In this document: positions 9,477 through 18,052 of the stretch, piece by piece
How positions within the stretch are numbered: position 1 is the stretch's first letter
Layout: every line of letters begins with the position of its first letter
Source of the DNA: Amycolatopsis vancoresmycina
GTDB taxonomy: Bacteria > Actinomycetota > Actinomycetes > Mycobacteriales > Pseudonocardiaceae
Reading direction: 5' to 3'
Assembly (NCBI RefSeq): GCF_000716785.1
Contig: NZ_JNYY01000008.1
Span: forward strand, 434,001-498,000
Length of the DNA stretch: 64,000 bases
Notes under the pieces: generated by a model
The model's database searches: none
The model's input: only the letters and a program-made list of their open reading frames with translations
Told to the model about the DNA's origin: nothing
Program-made: the position numbers and the translations under genes

Positions 9477-10310
9477 TCAGCGTTCGACGCGCCCCGGCAA
9501 CCCGGCCGAAACACCGAGCCAGGCCCGCAGCTCGGTCGCCAGCGCGACCGGGGCGTCCAGCTGGACGAGGTGACCCGCGCCGCCGACCGGGGCGAACGTC
9601 GCGCCGGGGATGCCGGCGGCCAGCCGCTCGCCGATCGCCGGCGGGATCCAGGTGTCTTCGGCGCCCCACAGGACGCGCACCGGCACGTCGACCGCGCTCA
9701 GCCGTTGCTCGTTCTCAGCCAGGTACCGCTCGTCGTAGGCGGCGATCTGCCGGTAGAACGCGGCTTGCCCGTCCTCCCCGAGCCACGGGGCGGCAAGCTC
9801 GTCCACGTCGGCCTCGCGCAGCTCGCGGCAGCTCGCATTGCTCACGTAGGCGCGGACCAGCGCCTCGTGGATGTACGGCGGCACCTGGGCGAGCACGTCG
9901 GGATGCTCCTTGACCAGCCGGAAGAACGGCGAGCCCGACGGCGGGATGACCACGGCGTCGGCCAGCAGCAGCGACGCGTACGGCACGCCGTGCAAGAGGT
10001 GGGCGCGCACCGAAACGCAGCCGCCGTAGTCGTGGGCGACGACGTGCGGCCGGTCGAGACCCCAGTGCGCGAGCAGGGCCCGGAACGCTTCGGTCTGGAC
10101 CCCGAAATCGACCGGGTGCTCCGCGTCCTTCGACGAACGGCCGTACCCGGGCATGTCCCAGAGGTACACGGTGAACTCGGCGCTCAGCGCTTCGGCGAAC
10201 GGCCGCCACAGCCACGACGACCAGGGCGTGCCGTGGCAGAACACCACCGCCGGCCCCGATCCGGCGCGCTCCCAGGCGATCCGGCGGCCCTGCCAGTCGA
10301 AGATCTCCAT
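9477..10310 (-). CDS. Alpha/beta hydrolase with Asp nucleophile (haloalkane dehalogenase/epoxide hydrolase-like)
   Basis: A 277-residue alpha/beta hydrolase. The oxyanion motif is HGTPW (26-30). The nucleophile elbow reads AHDYGG with Asp94 where esterases have Ser; this is the pattern of haloalkane dehalogenases and epoxide hydrolases, which form an alkyl-enzyme ester. The acid is probably in WGAEDTW and the general base is His in GAGHLVQLD. Start ATG 10310 is preferred over GTG 10319 because a -10 hexamer TAGCGT (10323 to 10318) ends 7 nt before it, predicting a leaderless mRNA. The substrate is unknown. Confidence 0.8.
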   Translation of the reverse strand: MEIFDWQGRRIAWERAGSGPAVVFCHGTPWSSWLWRPFAEALSAEFTVYLWDMPGYGRSSKDAEHPVDFGVQTEAFRALLAHWGLDRPHVVAHDYGGCVSVRAHLLHGVPYASLLLADAVVIPPSGSPFFRLVKEHPDVLAQVPPYIHEALVRAYVSNASCRELREADVDELAAPWLGEDGQAAFYRQIAAYDERYLAENEQRLSAVDVPVRVLWGAEDTWIPPAIGERLAAGIPGATFAPVGGAGHLVQLDAPVALATELRAWLGVSAGLPGRVER

Positions 10311-10325
10311 GCGCCCCACGCTAAA

Positions 10326-11057
10326 TCAGCGCGGGGTCAGCACGCAGAACTCGTTGCCCTCCGGGTCCATCAGCACACGCCACGGCAGCGCGGGCCCACC
10401 CAGGTCCGCCGGCGCCGCACCGGCCGCGACGACCTCCGTCACCGCCGCGGCGTGGTCCTCGCCCGCCGCGGGCGCGACATCCAGGTGCACGCGGTTCTTG
10501 ACCCGCTTGACGTCGTCGATGCGGAGGAACTCCAGCCACGGCCCCCAGCCGGTTGGCGAGCGCAGGCCCACCACGACGTCCCCCTCGCGGCCTTGGACCG
10601 GCCAGCCGGTGATCCGCGCCCAGAAGCCCGCCAGCGGCCCGGGGGCGCGGGCGTCGACCACGATCGACGCCACCGCGCCCGTGTCCGCGTACCGTTCGCG
10701 GGGCTCGAGGACGCAGAACTCGTTGCCTTCCGGATCCGCCAGCACGGCCCACGGCACGTCACCCTGCCCGAGGTCGACGCGGCTGCCGCCCAGCTCCAGG
10801 GCGCGCGCCACCAGCTCGGCCTGGTGCGCGGGGGTGCGGCTCGCCAGGTCCAGGTGGACGCGGTTCTTCACCTCCTTGGGTTCCGGTACCGGCACGAAGA
10901 CCAGGTCCAGGTCCCAGCCATCGCTTTCCGGGGCGCGGACGTCGACCTCGCCGTCGTCCTCGATCACGACGTGCCAGCCGAGCAGCGCGGCCCAGAAGTC
11001 CGCCAGGACTCCCGGCCGCGCCGCGTCGACCACGACGTTCACCAGGCGTGTGCTCAT
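10326..11057 (-). CDS. Two-domain VOC (glyoxalase/bleomycin-resistance fold) protein
   Basis: A 243-residue protein made of two tandem VOC domains, each ending with the same phrase (DPEGNEFCVL near residues 117 and 235), showing an internal duplication. Each half carries a KNRVHLD strand with the conserved His and a terminal Glu as potential metal ligands. VOC proteins include glyoxalases, dioxygenases and antibiotic-binding proteins; no specific function can be assigned. Start ATG 11057 has a -10 hexamer TAGCCT (11070 to 11065) ending 7 nt upstream, so it is probably leaderless. The longer frame starting at 11078 is less likely. Confidence 0.82.
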   Translation of the reverse strand: MSTRLVNVVVDAARPGVLADFWAALLGWHVVIEDDGEVDVRAPESDGWDLDLVFVPVPEPKEVKNRVHLDLASRTPAHQAELVARALELGGSRVDLGQGDVPWAVLADPEGNEFCVLEPRERYADTGAVASIVVDARAPGPLAGFWARITGWPVQGREGDVVVGLRSPTGWGPWLEFLRIDDVKRVKNRVHLDVAPAAGEDHAAAVTEVVAAGAAPADLGGPALPWRVLMDPEGNEFCVLTPR

Positions 11058-11115
11058 GCGGCGCAGGCTAACCGCCACCCCCGACAGTTCCGGTTCGGCT
11101 TCCCCACCGGCCGGG

Positions 11116-11883
11116 TCATCGGGTCGCGAGCCGCAGCAGCGCCCAGAGCTGGGCCGCCTGGTCGTGCACGCCCCGCACGGTCACCGAGGTCAGGGACGCC
11201 CGGCCCCAGAGCCACAGGTAGAGCTGCGCGGGACTGGCCGTGACGACGTCGTCCGCGGCCCCGGCCTCCTCGGCCGAGCAGCGCCAGGCGTCCGTGGTCA
11301 CGGGGCCGGCCCGCGCGATCCAGCTGTGCGCGCCGGCCCGGACGCCGACCGTGCCCGTCTTGGTGCCGGTCAGGCCGAGCATCGGCAGCTTGTGCCCGAA
11401 CCACAGGGTCAGCGCCTCGTCGATGCCGTCGACCGCGACGTCGTCGGGCACGCCGCGGGACTCGGCGCCCGCCGCCTGCTCGACGTCCACCCGGTGGATG
11501 ACCGTCTCGTGCAGCATCCGCCGCCGCCAGAACCCGTACGTGCGGTCCGCCGGCCACCAGGTGTCGGCGCGGTCCTCCGGGTCGTGCGCGGCCAGCTCGT
11601 CGAGCAGCTCGGTCAGGCCCGTCTCCAGGAAGTCACGCAGGCTCTGGCCCGGTTCGGGGTCGCGGGGCCAGTCGTCGGGGCTGCGGCCGTCGGTCAGCCG
11701 CCGCCGGACCATCCGGTAGAGGCTCCCGACGTGCCGGGCCACCTCGCCGAGCGACCAGCCGGGGCAGGCGGGCACCGGCGCCTCGACCGGCGCGGCGTGC
11801 ACCGCCTCGGCCAGCAGCCTGCCTTCGATTCCCAACGCCGTGAGCAACCGCCCCTGGTCGACCGGGCCGTGCTCACGCGACAT
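11116..11883 (-). CDS. Maleylpyruvate isomerase N-terminal (DinB-fold) domain protein
   Basis: A 255-residue protein of the actinobacterial family typed by mycothiol-dependent maleylpyruvate isomerase. The N-terminal PACPGWSLGEVARHVGSLY segment and the HETVIHRVDVE segment carry the histidines and acids that bind metal in this four-helix bundle, and the C-terminal half holds the LYLWLWGR strand typical of the family. Members use mycothiol or are uncharacterised; activity is not assignable. The start overlaps the end of the upstream HEPN gene by 11 nt, indicating an operon. Confidence 0.82.
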   Translation of the reverse strand: MSREHGPVDQGRLLTALGIEGRLLAEAVHAAPVEAPVPACPGWSLGEVARHVGSLYRMVRRRLTDGRSPDDWPRDPEPGQSLRDFLETGLTELLDELAAHDPEDRADTWWPADRTYGFWRRRMLHETVIHRVDVEQAAGAESRGVPDDVAVDGIDEALTLWFGHKLPMLGLTGTKTGTVGVRAGAHSWIARAGPVTTDAWRCSAEEAGAADDVVTASPAQLYLWLWGRASLTSVTVRGVHDQAAQLWALLRLATR

Positions 11884-12940
11884 GGGCTTCCCCGGTGATC
11901 GGCAGGCCGTGCACGAGCCGGCGGACGAGTTCGAGGAACGGCGTGGCGGCGCGCACGAGCCCGTCGGCCGACTCGGCGGTGACCTTTCCGGTGATCCCGG
12001 CCTGCGCGGCGGCGCGGGTCGCGGAGTTGCCGGCGAAGAAGGCGGACCACTCCCGCAGTTCGGGGGCGACGGAATCGAGCAGCACCCAGGTGCTGGCGGG
12101 CCGCGCCCGCCCCCGGTGCGGCCGCCCCCGGGCGGCGAGCACGGCGGCGGCGCCCCGGAGCGCGGCGAGGTAGGCCCCGATGAAGCGCTCGGCGGGGTGG
12201 GTTTCCCGCTCGGCCTCGGCGAGCAGCCGCCGCGCCTGGACGAGCAGCCCGGCGGCGGCGGGGTGCGCGGGCGGCCGCAGCGCCATGGGCAACTGCGACT
12301 GATCGGCGGTGGGCGGCCGCAGCGAGGCAGGCAACTCGGGATGCGCGGGCGGCCTGGGCTCGTCCGGAGCCGCGGGCGGCCGGGTCGAGGTGGGCAGCTC
12401 GGAGTGCGCAGGCGACCGAGGCTCGACCGAAGCCGCCGGCGACCGCAGCGCCATGGGCAACTGCGACTGATCGGCGGCGGGCGGCCGCAGCGAGGCGGGC
12501 AACTCGGGGTGCGCGGGCGGCCTGGGCTCATCCGGCGCCGCGGGCGGCCGGAGCGAGGCGGCCAGCTCAGGGTGCGCAGCCGGAGCGGCGGGCCGCTGGG
12601 GCGGGATCGGCAGCTCGGGCTGGAGCGCGGAGTCCTCGACGGGCTGCCCCGAAACCCCCGGATGCTGCGGCGGAACCGGCAACTCGGGCTGCACCGCAGC
12701 ATCCGCAGCCGACCGGGCCCCCAGCGATTCCGCCGGGCGCACCGGCCCCGAATCCGCCGGCTCCGGTGTGCGCAGTATCGGCAGCTCGGGCTGCTGGGAC
12801 TCCGCCGCCGCCGGGCGCGGGCGGGGCTCGGGCGTCAGGCACTGCCGCGATCGCCTGGTGGCCGGCGTCGCCTGGGGGCGCAGCGACATGGGCAGCTCCG
12901 GCTGCCCCGGGTCCGTGGGGGACACGACCTTGACGGACAT
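11873..12940 (-). CDS. Proline-rich protein with SAV_6107-type HEPN domain
   Basis: A 355-residue protein in two parts. Residues 1 to about 225 are low-complexity Pro/Ala/Glu/Arg sequence built on a recurring PELP-x-SLRPPA phrase. Residues about 226-355 form an alpha-helical domain (RRLLAEAERETHPAERFI, then HRGRARPASTWVLL) that I recognise as the SAV_6107-type HEPN domain, usually a protein of about 150-200 residues without the long tail. HEPN domains are often RNases or nucleotide-binding scaffolds; the R-x4-6-H RNase motif is not clear here. The N-terminal extension contains a 168-bp DNA duplication (see repeat). Start ATG 12940 is the first in frame. Confidence 0.72.
   Translation of the reverse strand: MSVKVVSPTDPGQPELPMSLRPQATPATRRSRQCLTPEPRPRPAAAESQQPELPILRTPEPADSGPVRPAESLGARSAADAAVQPELPVPPQHPGVSGQPVEDSALQPELPIPPQRPAAPAAHPELAASLRPPAAPDEPRPPAHPELPASLRPPAADQSQLPMALRSPAASVEPRSPAHSELPTSTRPPAAPDEPRPPAHPELPASLRPPTADQSQLPMALRPPAHPAAAGLLVQARRLLAEAERETHPAERFIGAYLAALRGAAAVLAARGRPHRGRARPASTWVLLDSVAPELREWSAFFAGNSATRAAAQAGITGKVTAESADGLVRAATPFLELVRRLVHGLPITGEAHVA
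12282..12550. repeat. Duplicated 168-bp unit inside the HEPN gene
   Basis: A segment beginning near 12282 recurs 168 bp later beginning near 12450 (both start gccatgggcaactgcgactg). About 100 bp of each copy are nearly identical, with only a few substitutions, and shorter related phrases continue outside them. The 168-bp period equals 56 codons, so the frame is kept and the protein gains an extra proline-rich unit. This suggests recent in-frame expansion by slippage or unequal recombination. Confidence 0.85.
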
Positions 12941-13152
12941 GGCGACCCTCCTCCTGCGCGGGGTGAGCCCGATCGAGGGCCCGGTGCCGAGACGCTTCCC
13001 CCGTCCCGGTGCCGGGCACCCGACCGGTGCGCGCTCACCAGATGTCGAACGCCTGTTCGAACAATTTCCAGAGTAACCCCGGACCCGGTGCCGCTCAACC
13101 CCGGGTGGGCGTGGTGCGGGACACCAGGTCGGCGACGTGATCTCATGGGCCC

Positions 13153-13665
13153 ATGAGTTCGCTGGAGCACCCCGCCGTCGCCAAGGTGGCGGCCGCGCTG
13201 ACCGAGGCCGGGCAGCACGCCGCCGCCGAGGGCATCCGTGTCCTGCCCGCCGAGGTCCGGACCGCCGCGCAGGCGGCCGAAGCGCTCGGCGTGCCCGTCG
13301 GGGCCATCGCCAACAGCCTCATCTTCCGCCTGGGGTCCGACAAAAACGCGCTCCTCGCCCTCACCTCCGGCGCCCACCGCGCCGATCCGGCCACGCTCGC
13401 GCGGCTGGCCGGCGGCGAAATCGGCAAGGCCGACGCCGATTTCGTGCGGGCGCACACCGGGCAGCCGATCGGCGGCGTCGCCCCGGCCGGCCACCCCGCG
13501 CCGCTGCCGACGCTCGTCGACACCGCGCTGCGCGCCCACGACGTCGTCTGGGCCGCCGCCGGGCACCCCAAGACCGTCTACCCGACCACCTTCGCCGAAT
13601 TGGTCGCCTTGACCGGGGGCACCCCGGGCGCGCTCGGCGGCGCGGAGGAAGATGGACCGCTGTGA
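13153..13665 (+). CDS. YbaK/prolyl-tRNA-synthetase editing-domain protein
   Basis: A 170-residue single-domain YbaK-type protein that deacylates mischarged tRNA (for example Cys- or Ala-tRNA-Pro) in trans. Family features are the AAQAAEALGVPVGAIANSLIF segment, a central GGEIGKADADFV segment with the conserved Lys, and the GVAPAGHP loop followed by a late HPKTVYPTTFAEL stretch. The 212 nt before it hold no gene. It overlaps the following GNAT gene by 4 nt (GTGA), so the two are coupled. The exact tRNA substrate cannot be read from sequence. Confidence 0.88.
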   Translation: MSSLEHPAVAKVAAALTEAGQHAAAEGIRVLPAEVRTAAQAAEALGVPVGAIANSLIFRLGSDKNALLALTSGAHRADPATLARLAGGEIGKADADFVRAHTGQPIGGVAPAGHPAPLPTLVDTALRAHDVVWAAAGHPKTVYPTTFAELVALTGGTPGALGGAEEDGPL

Positions 13666-14234
13666 CCGCGATGCCCGCCGGCTGCTCCCGCTACGTCCAG
13701 CTCTCCGCGGACGAGTTCCGCTCCCGCCTGCCCGAAGCGCTGGACATCTACGTCCGGGCGATGCGGTACCCGGCGGGCACCGCCGAGCAGCGCGCGCCGA
13801 TGTGGCTCACCCACGCGCTGCGTGAGGGCTGGCGCTGCATGGCCGCGTTCGACGCCGACGACGTCCTGCTCGGGCTGGCCTACGGCTACCGCGGCCGGGC
13901 CGGGCAGTGGTGGCACGAGCAGGTGCGCCACGGCCTGAGCCGCCGGTCCGGGTCCGCCGAGGCCGACCGCTGGCTGTCGGACTACTTCGAGCTGACCGAG
14001 ATCCACGTCCGGCCGGAGAACCAGGGCCACCAGATCGGCGAGGACCTGCTCCGCGGCCTGCTCGACGGCGTGCCGAGCGCGAACGTGCTGCTGTCGACGC
14101 CCGAGGGCACCAGCCGGGCGTGGAAGCTCTACCGCCGCACCGGCTTCGTCGACGTCCTGCGCGACTACCACTTCGCGGGCGACCCGCGGCCATTCGCGAT
14201 CCTGGGCCGCGCGCTGCCCCTCGACCCGCGCTGA
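13662..14234 (+). CDS. GNAT-family N-acetyltransferase
   Basis: A 190-residue GNAT protein. The core shows the beta4 strand LTEIHVRPENQGHQIGEDLLRGL with the acetyl-CoA pyrophosphate loop (Q-G-H-Q-I-G), followed by a typical late WKLYRRTGF motif. Start GTG 13662 overlaps the YbaK stop by 4 nt; an in-frame ATG is at 13671. Its pairing with a tRNA-editing protein is noted but does not reveal a substrate. Confidence 0.82.
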   Translation: MTAMPAGCSRYVQLSADEFRSRLPEALDIYVRAMRYPAGTAEQRAPMWLTHALREGWRCMAAFDADDVLLGLAYGYRGRAGQWWHEQVRHGLSRRSGSAEADRWLSDYFELTEIHVRPENQGHQIGEDLLRGLLDGVPSANVLLSTPEGTSRAWKLYRRTGFVDVLRDYHFAGDPRPFAILGRALPLDPR

Positions 14235-14253
14235 GCCGAGGGGCAGCGTCCCC

Positions 14254-15114
14254 TCAGCGCGGTTCCGGCCGCCAGTAGCCGACGGCCAGCGCCGCGACCA
14301 GCACGGCGGCGCCGCACCAGGCCGTGCCGCTCAGCCGTTCCCCGAGCAGGGCGGCGGACAGCACCGCCGCCGTCAGCGGCTCGAGCACCGCCGACAGCGC
14401 GCCGAGCACCGGGTGCGCGGCGGCCAGGCCGCGCAGGTAGGCGGCGTAGGCGATCGCGGTCGGGACGGCGCCGAGGTAGCACACGAGCGCGAGGACGTCC
14501 GCGTGCAGCGGGATCGCCATGTCGGACCAGCTCGCGACCGGGAGGAGCAGCAGGCCGCCGGTGAGGCAGCCGAACGCCGTCGTCGAGAGCGGGTCGAGGC
14601 CATCGACCGGCTTCGCGGTGAGCAGGGTGAGGGCCGCAAAGCCGGCCGCCGCGAGCAGCGCGAAGCCGAGGCCGCCGAACGACATCGCTTGACCGGGTGA
14701 CCACTGCAGCAGCACCAGGCCGGCGAAGGTGCTGATGACGGAGACCAGCGTCCACCGCCGGGGCTTCCGCACACTGGCCAGGGTGACCATGACGGGTGCG
14801 GCCCCGATCGTGGTCATGGTCGCGACGCTGACCGAGCTGAGCGCGACGGCGGCGAAGTAGCTCGCCTGGAAGAGCGCGAAGAGGCCACCGACGGCGAGGA
14901 TGCGCCGGAGGGCCTCCGATGTGCGCGGGACACCGCGGCCCTTCAGGACGAGAGTCGCGACGGCGCCACCGACGAGCAGCCGGTAGTCGGCGACGGCGAG
15001 CGGGTGGAGACCGGCTCGCTGACCGAGCAGCGAGCCGGCGAGACCGCCGGTGCCCCAGAGGACACCGGCGAGGACGAGCGCGGCCGAAGAACGGGCGCGC
15101 GTGGGCAGAGACAC
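14254..15114 (-). CDS. EamA/DMT-family transporter
   Basis: About 286 residues with ten hydrophobic segments arranged as two EamA repeats, the drug/metabolite-transporter superfamily. The first repeat starts LVLAGVLWGTGGLAGSLLG, and the second ends in a VLEPLTAAVLSAALLGERLS segment, the conserved EP/GE pair of the family. Export of amino acids or metabolites is usual but the substrate is unknown. Start GTG 15114 or TTG 15117 is ambiguous. The gene is convergent with the upstream GNAT gene. The 213 nt between it and the next gene contain only the terminator described at 15291-15320. Confidence 0.85.
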   Translation of the reverse strand: MSLPTRARSSAALVLAGVLWGTGGLAGSLLGQRAGLHPLAVADYRLLVGGAVATLVLKGRGVPRTSEALRRILAVGGLFALFQASYFAAVALSSVSVATMTTIGAAPVMVTLASVRKPRRWTLVSVISTFAGLVLLQWSPGQAMSFGGLGFALLAAAGFAALTLLTAKPVDGLDPLSTTAFGCLTGGLLLLPVASWSDMAIPLHADVLALVCYLGAVPTAIAYAAYLRGLAAAHPVLGALSAVLEPLTAAVLSAALLGERLSGTAWCGAAVLVAALAVGYWRPEPR

Positions 15115-15290
15115 CAAGGAAACGCTCCTGCGTCGAAGGAAAAGGGAGTTCGACGACGCGGGGCGGTGCGCAAGACGAAGCAGCCGCGGGCCGGACGGCC
15201 ACGCGGCGGAGGACCACCCCGCTCAGGCGCGGGGCGGTGGGGTGACGAAGAGCATTCGGCGCACGGGCTCAACCTATGCAACCGCGAGCC

Positions 15291-15320
15291 GCGCGGCCAC
15301 CGGTTTTCCGGTGGCCGCGC
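15291..15320 (-). terminator. Strong hairpin after the DUF885 gene
   Basis: Perfect 13-bp arms (15291-15303 and 15308-15320, gcgcggccaccgg on the + strand) enclose a TTTT loop, 10 nt past the DUF885 stop on the minus strand. No long U tract follows, as is common in high-GC actinomycetes. Confidence 0.75.
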
Positions 15321-15330
15321 GCACCACGGC

Positions 15331-17019
15331 TCAGTCCAGGTGGGAGAGCTGCTCCCGCAGGGTGTCCAGCCCCATCCCGCCCAGCTTCAGCGCCTCCGTG
15401 TGGAACCGCTTGATGTCGAACGCCGCCCCCGCGCGGGAGCGGGCCTCCGCCCGGGCCGCCAGCCACAGGCGCTCGCCGATCTTGTACGCCGGGGCCTGGC
15501 CCGGCCAGCCCAGGTAGCGGTCGATCTCGTCGCGGACGTGGGCCGGGTCCGTGATCGTGCGCGTCAGCATGAACTCCGGGCCGAGCTCCGGCGTCCAGCG
15601 CGCACCCTCGTGGAAGCCCGTGCCCGCCGGGATTTCGAGCTCCAGGTGCATGCCCAGGTCCACCACGACCCGCGCCGCGCGGAAGAGCTGCTCCGACAGC
15701 ATCCCCAGCAGGTCTCCGTCGTCCGACAGGTACCCCAGTTCCTCCATCAGGCGCTCCGCGTACAGGGCCCAGCCCTCCGCGTGGCCCGACGTGAACGCCA
15801 TCAGCCGCTGGTACTTGTTCAGCCCCGCCGACTGGTCCACCGCCGTCGCGATCTGGAGGTGGTGGCCCGGTGCTCCTTCGTGGTACACCGTGCTCGTTTC
15901 GCGCCAGGTGACGAACTCCTCGCGGCCCGCCGGGAGGGACCACCACATGCGGCCCGGCCGCGCGAAGTCCTCGCTCGGGGGCGTGTAGTACGCGCCGACG
16001 CCGCCACCCGGCGGGGCGATCTTGCACTCCAGGCCCATCACCCGGTCGGAAATGTCGAAGTGCTTGCCGCGCAGGAACTCCAGGGCGCCGTCGGACAGGC
16101 GCTGCATCCACGCCTCGAACTCCGCGCGCCCCTGGACGCGGTAGCGCGGGTCGGCGTCCAGCACCGCCGCCGCCTCGGCCGGCGAAGCGCCCGGCTTGAT
16201 GCGGTTCGCCACCGCGCGCATCTCGGCCTCGATGCGGGCGAACTCCGCCCAGCCCCACTCGTACGCCTCGCGCAGGTCCAGCGCCGCGCCGACGAAGTAC
16301 CGGGACCACAGGCGGTAGACGTCCTCGCCGACGGCGTCCTTGACCGGGGCCTTCGGCGCCAGCTCGGCGCGCAGGAACCCGGCGAACTCCGCGAACGCCT
16401 CCTCCGCGGCTCGCGCGCCGTGCGCGAGGTCCGCCTTCAACGCCGAGCCCTGCGAATCCGCGCCGCCGACGAGCTCGGTGAAGAAGCCCGGCTCCTCCTT
16501 CAGGCCCGCCCACGTTTCACACTGCTCCGCCACCCGCGCGACCTGCCGCAGCGCCGAGACGTGGCCCGCGTCGGCCGCCGAAAGCAGGCCGCTGCGCATG
16601 TTCGCGAGCGCGCGGGGGACTTCGCCGATCCGGGCCGCGACCACCGACCAGTCCTGCTCGGTTTCCAGGGGCATCAGGTCGAACGCCATCCGCAGCTCCT
16701 GCACCGGGCTGGAGATCACGTTGAGGCTCGCCACGTCGAGGCCGGCCTCGTGGATTTCCAGCTCCAGGCCGATGCGCTCGGTGAACACGGCCTTCGCCGC
16801 CCGCTCGGCGGCGTCCCGGGGCTCGGTGGCGGCGACGGCGGCGTGCGCCCGCGCGGCGATCCCCGCGCGCTCGGCGAAGCCGTCCGCCGAGTAGTCGGTC
16901 AGCTGGTGGTCGTGCCCGTTGACGCCGTGGACGGTCGCCGCGACCGGGTCCGCGGCCACGTACTCGTCGACGTAGCGGTCACAGATGCCGTGCACGCCCT
17001 GGGAAGCAGTAGAAGCCAT
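15331..17019 (-). CDS. DUF885-family (predicted metallopeptidase-like) protein
   Basis: A 562-residue cytoplasmic protein. The HEGAPGHH motif at about 380-387, followed by a Glu in GHAEGWALYAERL, is the gluzincin-like zinc site of DUF885, so peptidase activity is likely but unproven for most members. No signal peptide is seen. Start ATG 17019 is chosen over an upstream GTG because a -10 hexamer TACCGT (17032 to 17027) ends 7 nt before it and an 18-bp palindrome follows 22 nt upstream. It lies downstream of metF on the same strand, but the promoter and palindrome between them argue for its own control. Confidence 0.85.
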   Translation of the reverse strand: MASTASQGVHGICDRYVDEYVAADPVAATVHGVNGHDHQLTDYSADGFAERAGIAARAHAAVAATEPRDAAERAAKAVFTERIGLELEIHEAGLDVASLNVISSPVQELRMAFDLMPLETEQDWSVVAARIGEVPRALANMRSGLLSAADAGHVSALRQVARVAEQCETWAGLKEEPGFFTELVGGADSQGSALKADLAHGARAAEEAFAEFAGFLRAELAPKAPVKDAVGEDVYRLWSRYFVGAALDLREAYEWGWAEFARIEAEMRAVANRIKPGASPAEAAAVLDADPRYRVQGRAEFEAWMQRLSDGALEFLRGKHFDISDRVMGLECKIAPPGGGVGAYYTPPSEDFARPGRMWWSLPAGREEFVTWRETSTVYHEGAPGHHLQIATAVDQSAGLNKYQRLMAFTSGHAEGWALYAERLMEELGYLSDDGDLLGMLSEQLFRAARVVVDLGMHLELEIPAGTGFHEGARWTPELGPEFMLTRTITDPAHVRDEIDRYLGWPGQAPAYKIGERLWLAARAEARSRAGAAFDIKRFHTEALKLGGMGLDTLREQLSHLD

Positions 17020-17041
17020 GGGCGGCACGGTACCTGTCCAC

Positions 17042-17059
17042 ACGTACCGGACGGTACGT
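17042..17059 (-). promoter_or_regulatory. 18-bp palindrome upstream of the DUF885 gene
   Basis: The sequence acgtaccg-ga-cggtacgt is a perfect inverted repeat with 8-bp arms, sitting 22 nt upstream of the DUF885 start and just after the metF stop (17062). An additional half-site CGGTAC lies at 17028-17033, inside the predicted -10 region. Size and symmetry fit a TetR- or GntR-type operator; the short loop makes a terminator less likely. Confidence 0.55.
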
Positions 17060-17061
17060 AC

Positions 17062-17946
17062 TTAAGCACGGGCCGGGACGAGGCCCAGCCGGGCGATCAC
17101 CTCGCGCGTCGCCTTGGATCGGTTGAACGTGTAGAAGTGCAGGTTGGGCACGCCCTCGGCGATCAGCTTCTCGCACAGCTCGGTGATGACGTCGATGCCC
17201 GCCGCGCGGAACGCCTTGGGGTCGTCGGCCAGCGGTTCGAGCCGGTCCAGGAGCTTCCGGGGTGCCGGGGCACCCGACAGCTTGATCGTCGTCTGCAGCG
17301 TCCGCATGGTCGTCAGCGGCATCACGCCGGGCAGCACCGGGACGTCGCAGCCGGTCGCGGCCACCCGGTCGCGCAGCCGGAGGAAGTCCTCGGCGTCGTG
17401 GAACAGCTGCGCGATCGCGAAGTCCGCACCCGCGCGCAGCTTGCGGACCAGGTACTTCGTGTCGGTCTCGAGGTCGGCCGAGCGCGGGTGGCCGTAGGTG
17501 GACGCCGACACGCCGACGCAGAAGTCGCCCAGCGACCGGACCAGCTGCACCAGCTCCTCGGCGTAGGTCAGGCCCTCGGGGTGCGGGATCCAGTCGCCGT
17601 AGACGTCGCCCGGCGGGTCGCCGCGCAGCGCCAGGATGTTGCGGACGCCGACCGAGGCGTACCAGCCGATCACGTTGCGCAGCTCGGCGACGGAGTGGTT
17701 GACCGCGGTCAGGTGCGCCATCGGCACCAGCGTGGTCTCGGTCGCGACGCGCGCGATGCTGCGGATCGTGCCGTCGCGGCTGGAGCCGCCGGCGCCGTAG
17801 GTGATCGACATGTACGCCGGGTCGTACGGCTCGAGCTCCCGGATCGCCTTCCAGAGGACGGCCTCGTCCGCCGCGTCCCGGGGCGGGAAGAACTCGATGG
17901 AGAACTTCGGCCCGTCTCCGCGCAACCGCTCGATCACCGACGTCAT
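17062..17946 (-). CDS. metF: Methylenetetrahydrofolate reductase
   Basis: A 294-residue TIM-barrel flavoprotein that reduces 5,10-methylene-THF to 5-methyl-THF for methionine synthesis. Family landmarks: FSIEFFPPR at the N-terminus with the catalytic Glu, YGAGGSSRDGT, the LRGDPPGD loop, and FIAQLF-like (FAIAQLFHD) and FNRSKAT segments. The length matches the bacterial single-domain enzyme. A -10 hexamer TAACAT (17958 to 17953) ends 6 nt before ATG 17946, predicting a leaderless transcript. The gene is divergent from the MerB-like gene across 106 nt. Confidence 0.95.
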   Translation of the reverse strand: MTSVIERLRGDGPKFSIEFFPPRDAADEAVLWKAIRELEPYDPAYMSITYGAGGSSRDGTIRSIARVATETTLVPMAHLTAVNHSVAELRNVIGWYASVGVRNILALRGDPPGDVYGDWIPHPEGLTYAEELVQLVRSLGDFCVGVSASTYGHPRSADLETDTKYLVRKLRAGADFAIAQLFHDAEDFLRLRDRVAATGCDVPVLPGVMPLTTMRTLQTTIKLSGAPAPRKLLDRLEPLADDPKAFRAAGIDVITELCEKLIAEGVPNLHFYTFNRSKATREVIARLGLVPARA

Positions 17947-18052
17947 ACCGGCATGTTAAAGGCCACCGCCCGGCATCCGGGAGCCCCCGTCCGCGTCGCG
18001 AGACAGTCATTCGAGTCACCCTCAAGGACTAAACTGGGCCCGGGAGTGAGCG

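Noticed and set aside
12768..13076. 102-codon + frame before the YbaK gene
   Set aside because: Lies antisense to the HEPN gene start and has no domain or ribosome-binding site.
14943..15281. Possible cysteine-containing leader peptide before the EamA gene
   Set aside because: The frame reads on through the EamA gene in another phase and no attenuator structure was found; not supported.
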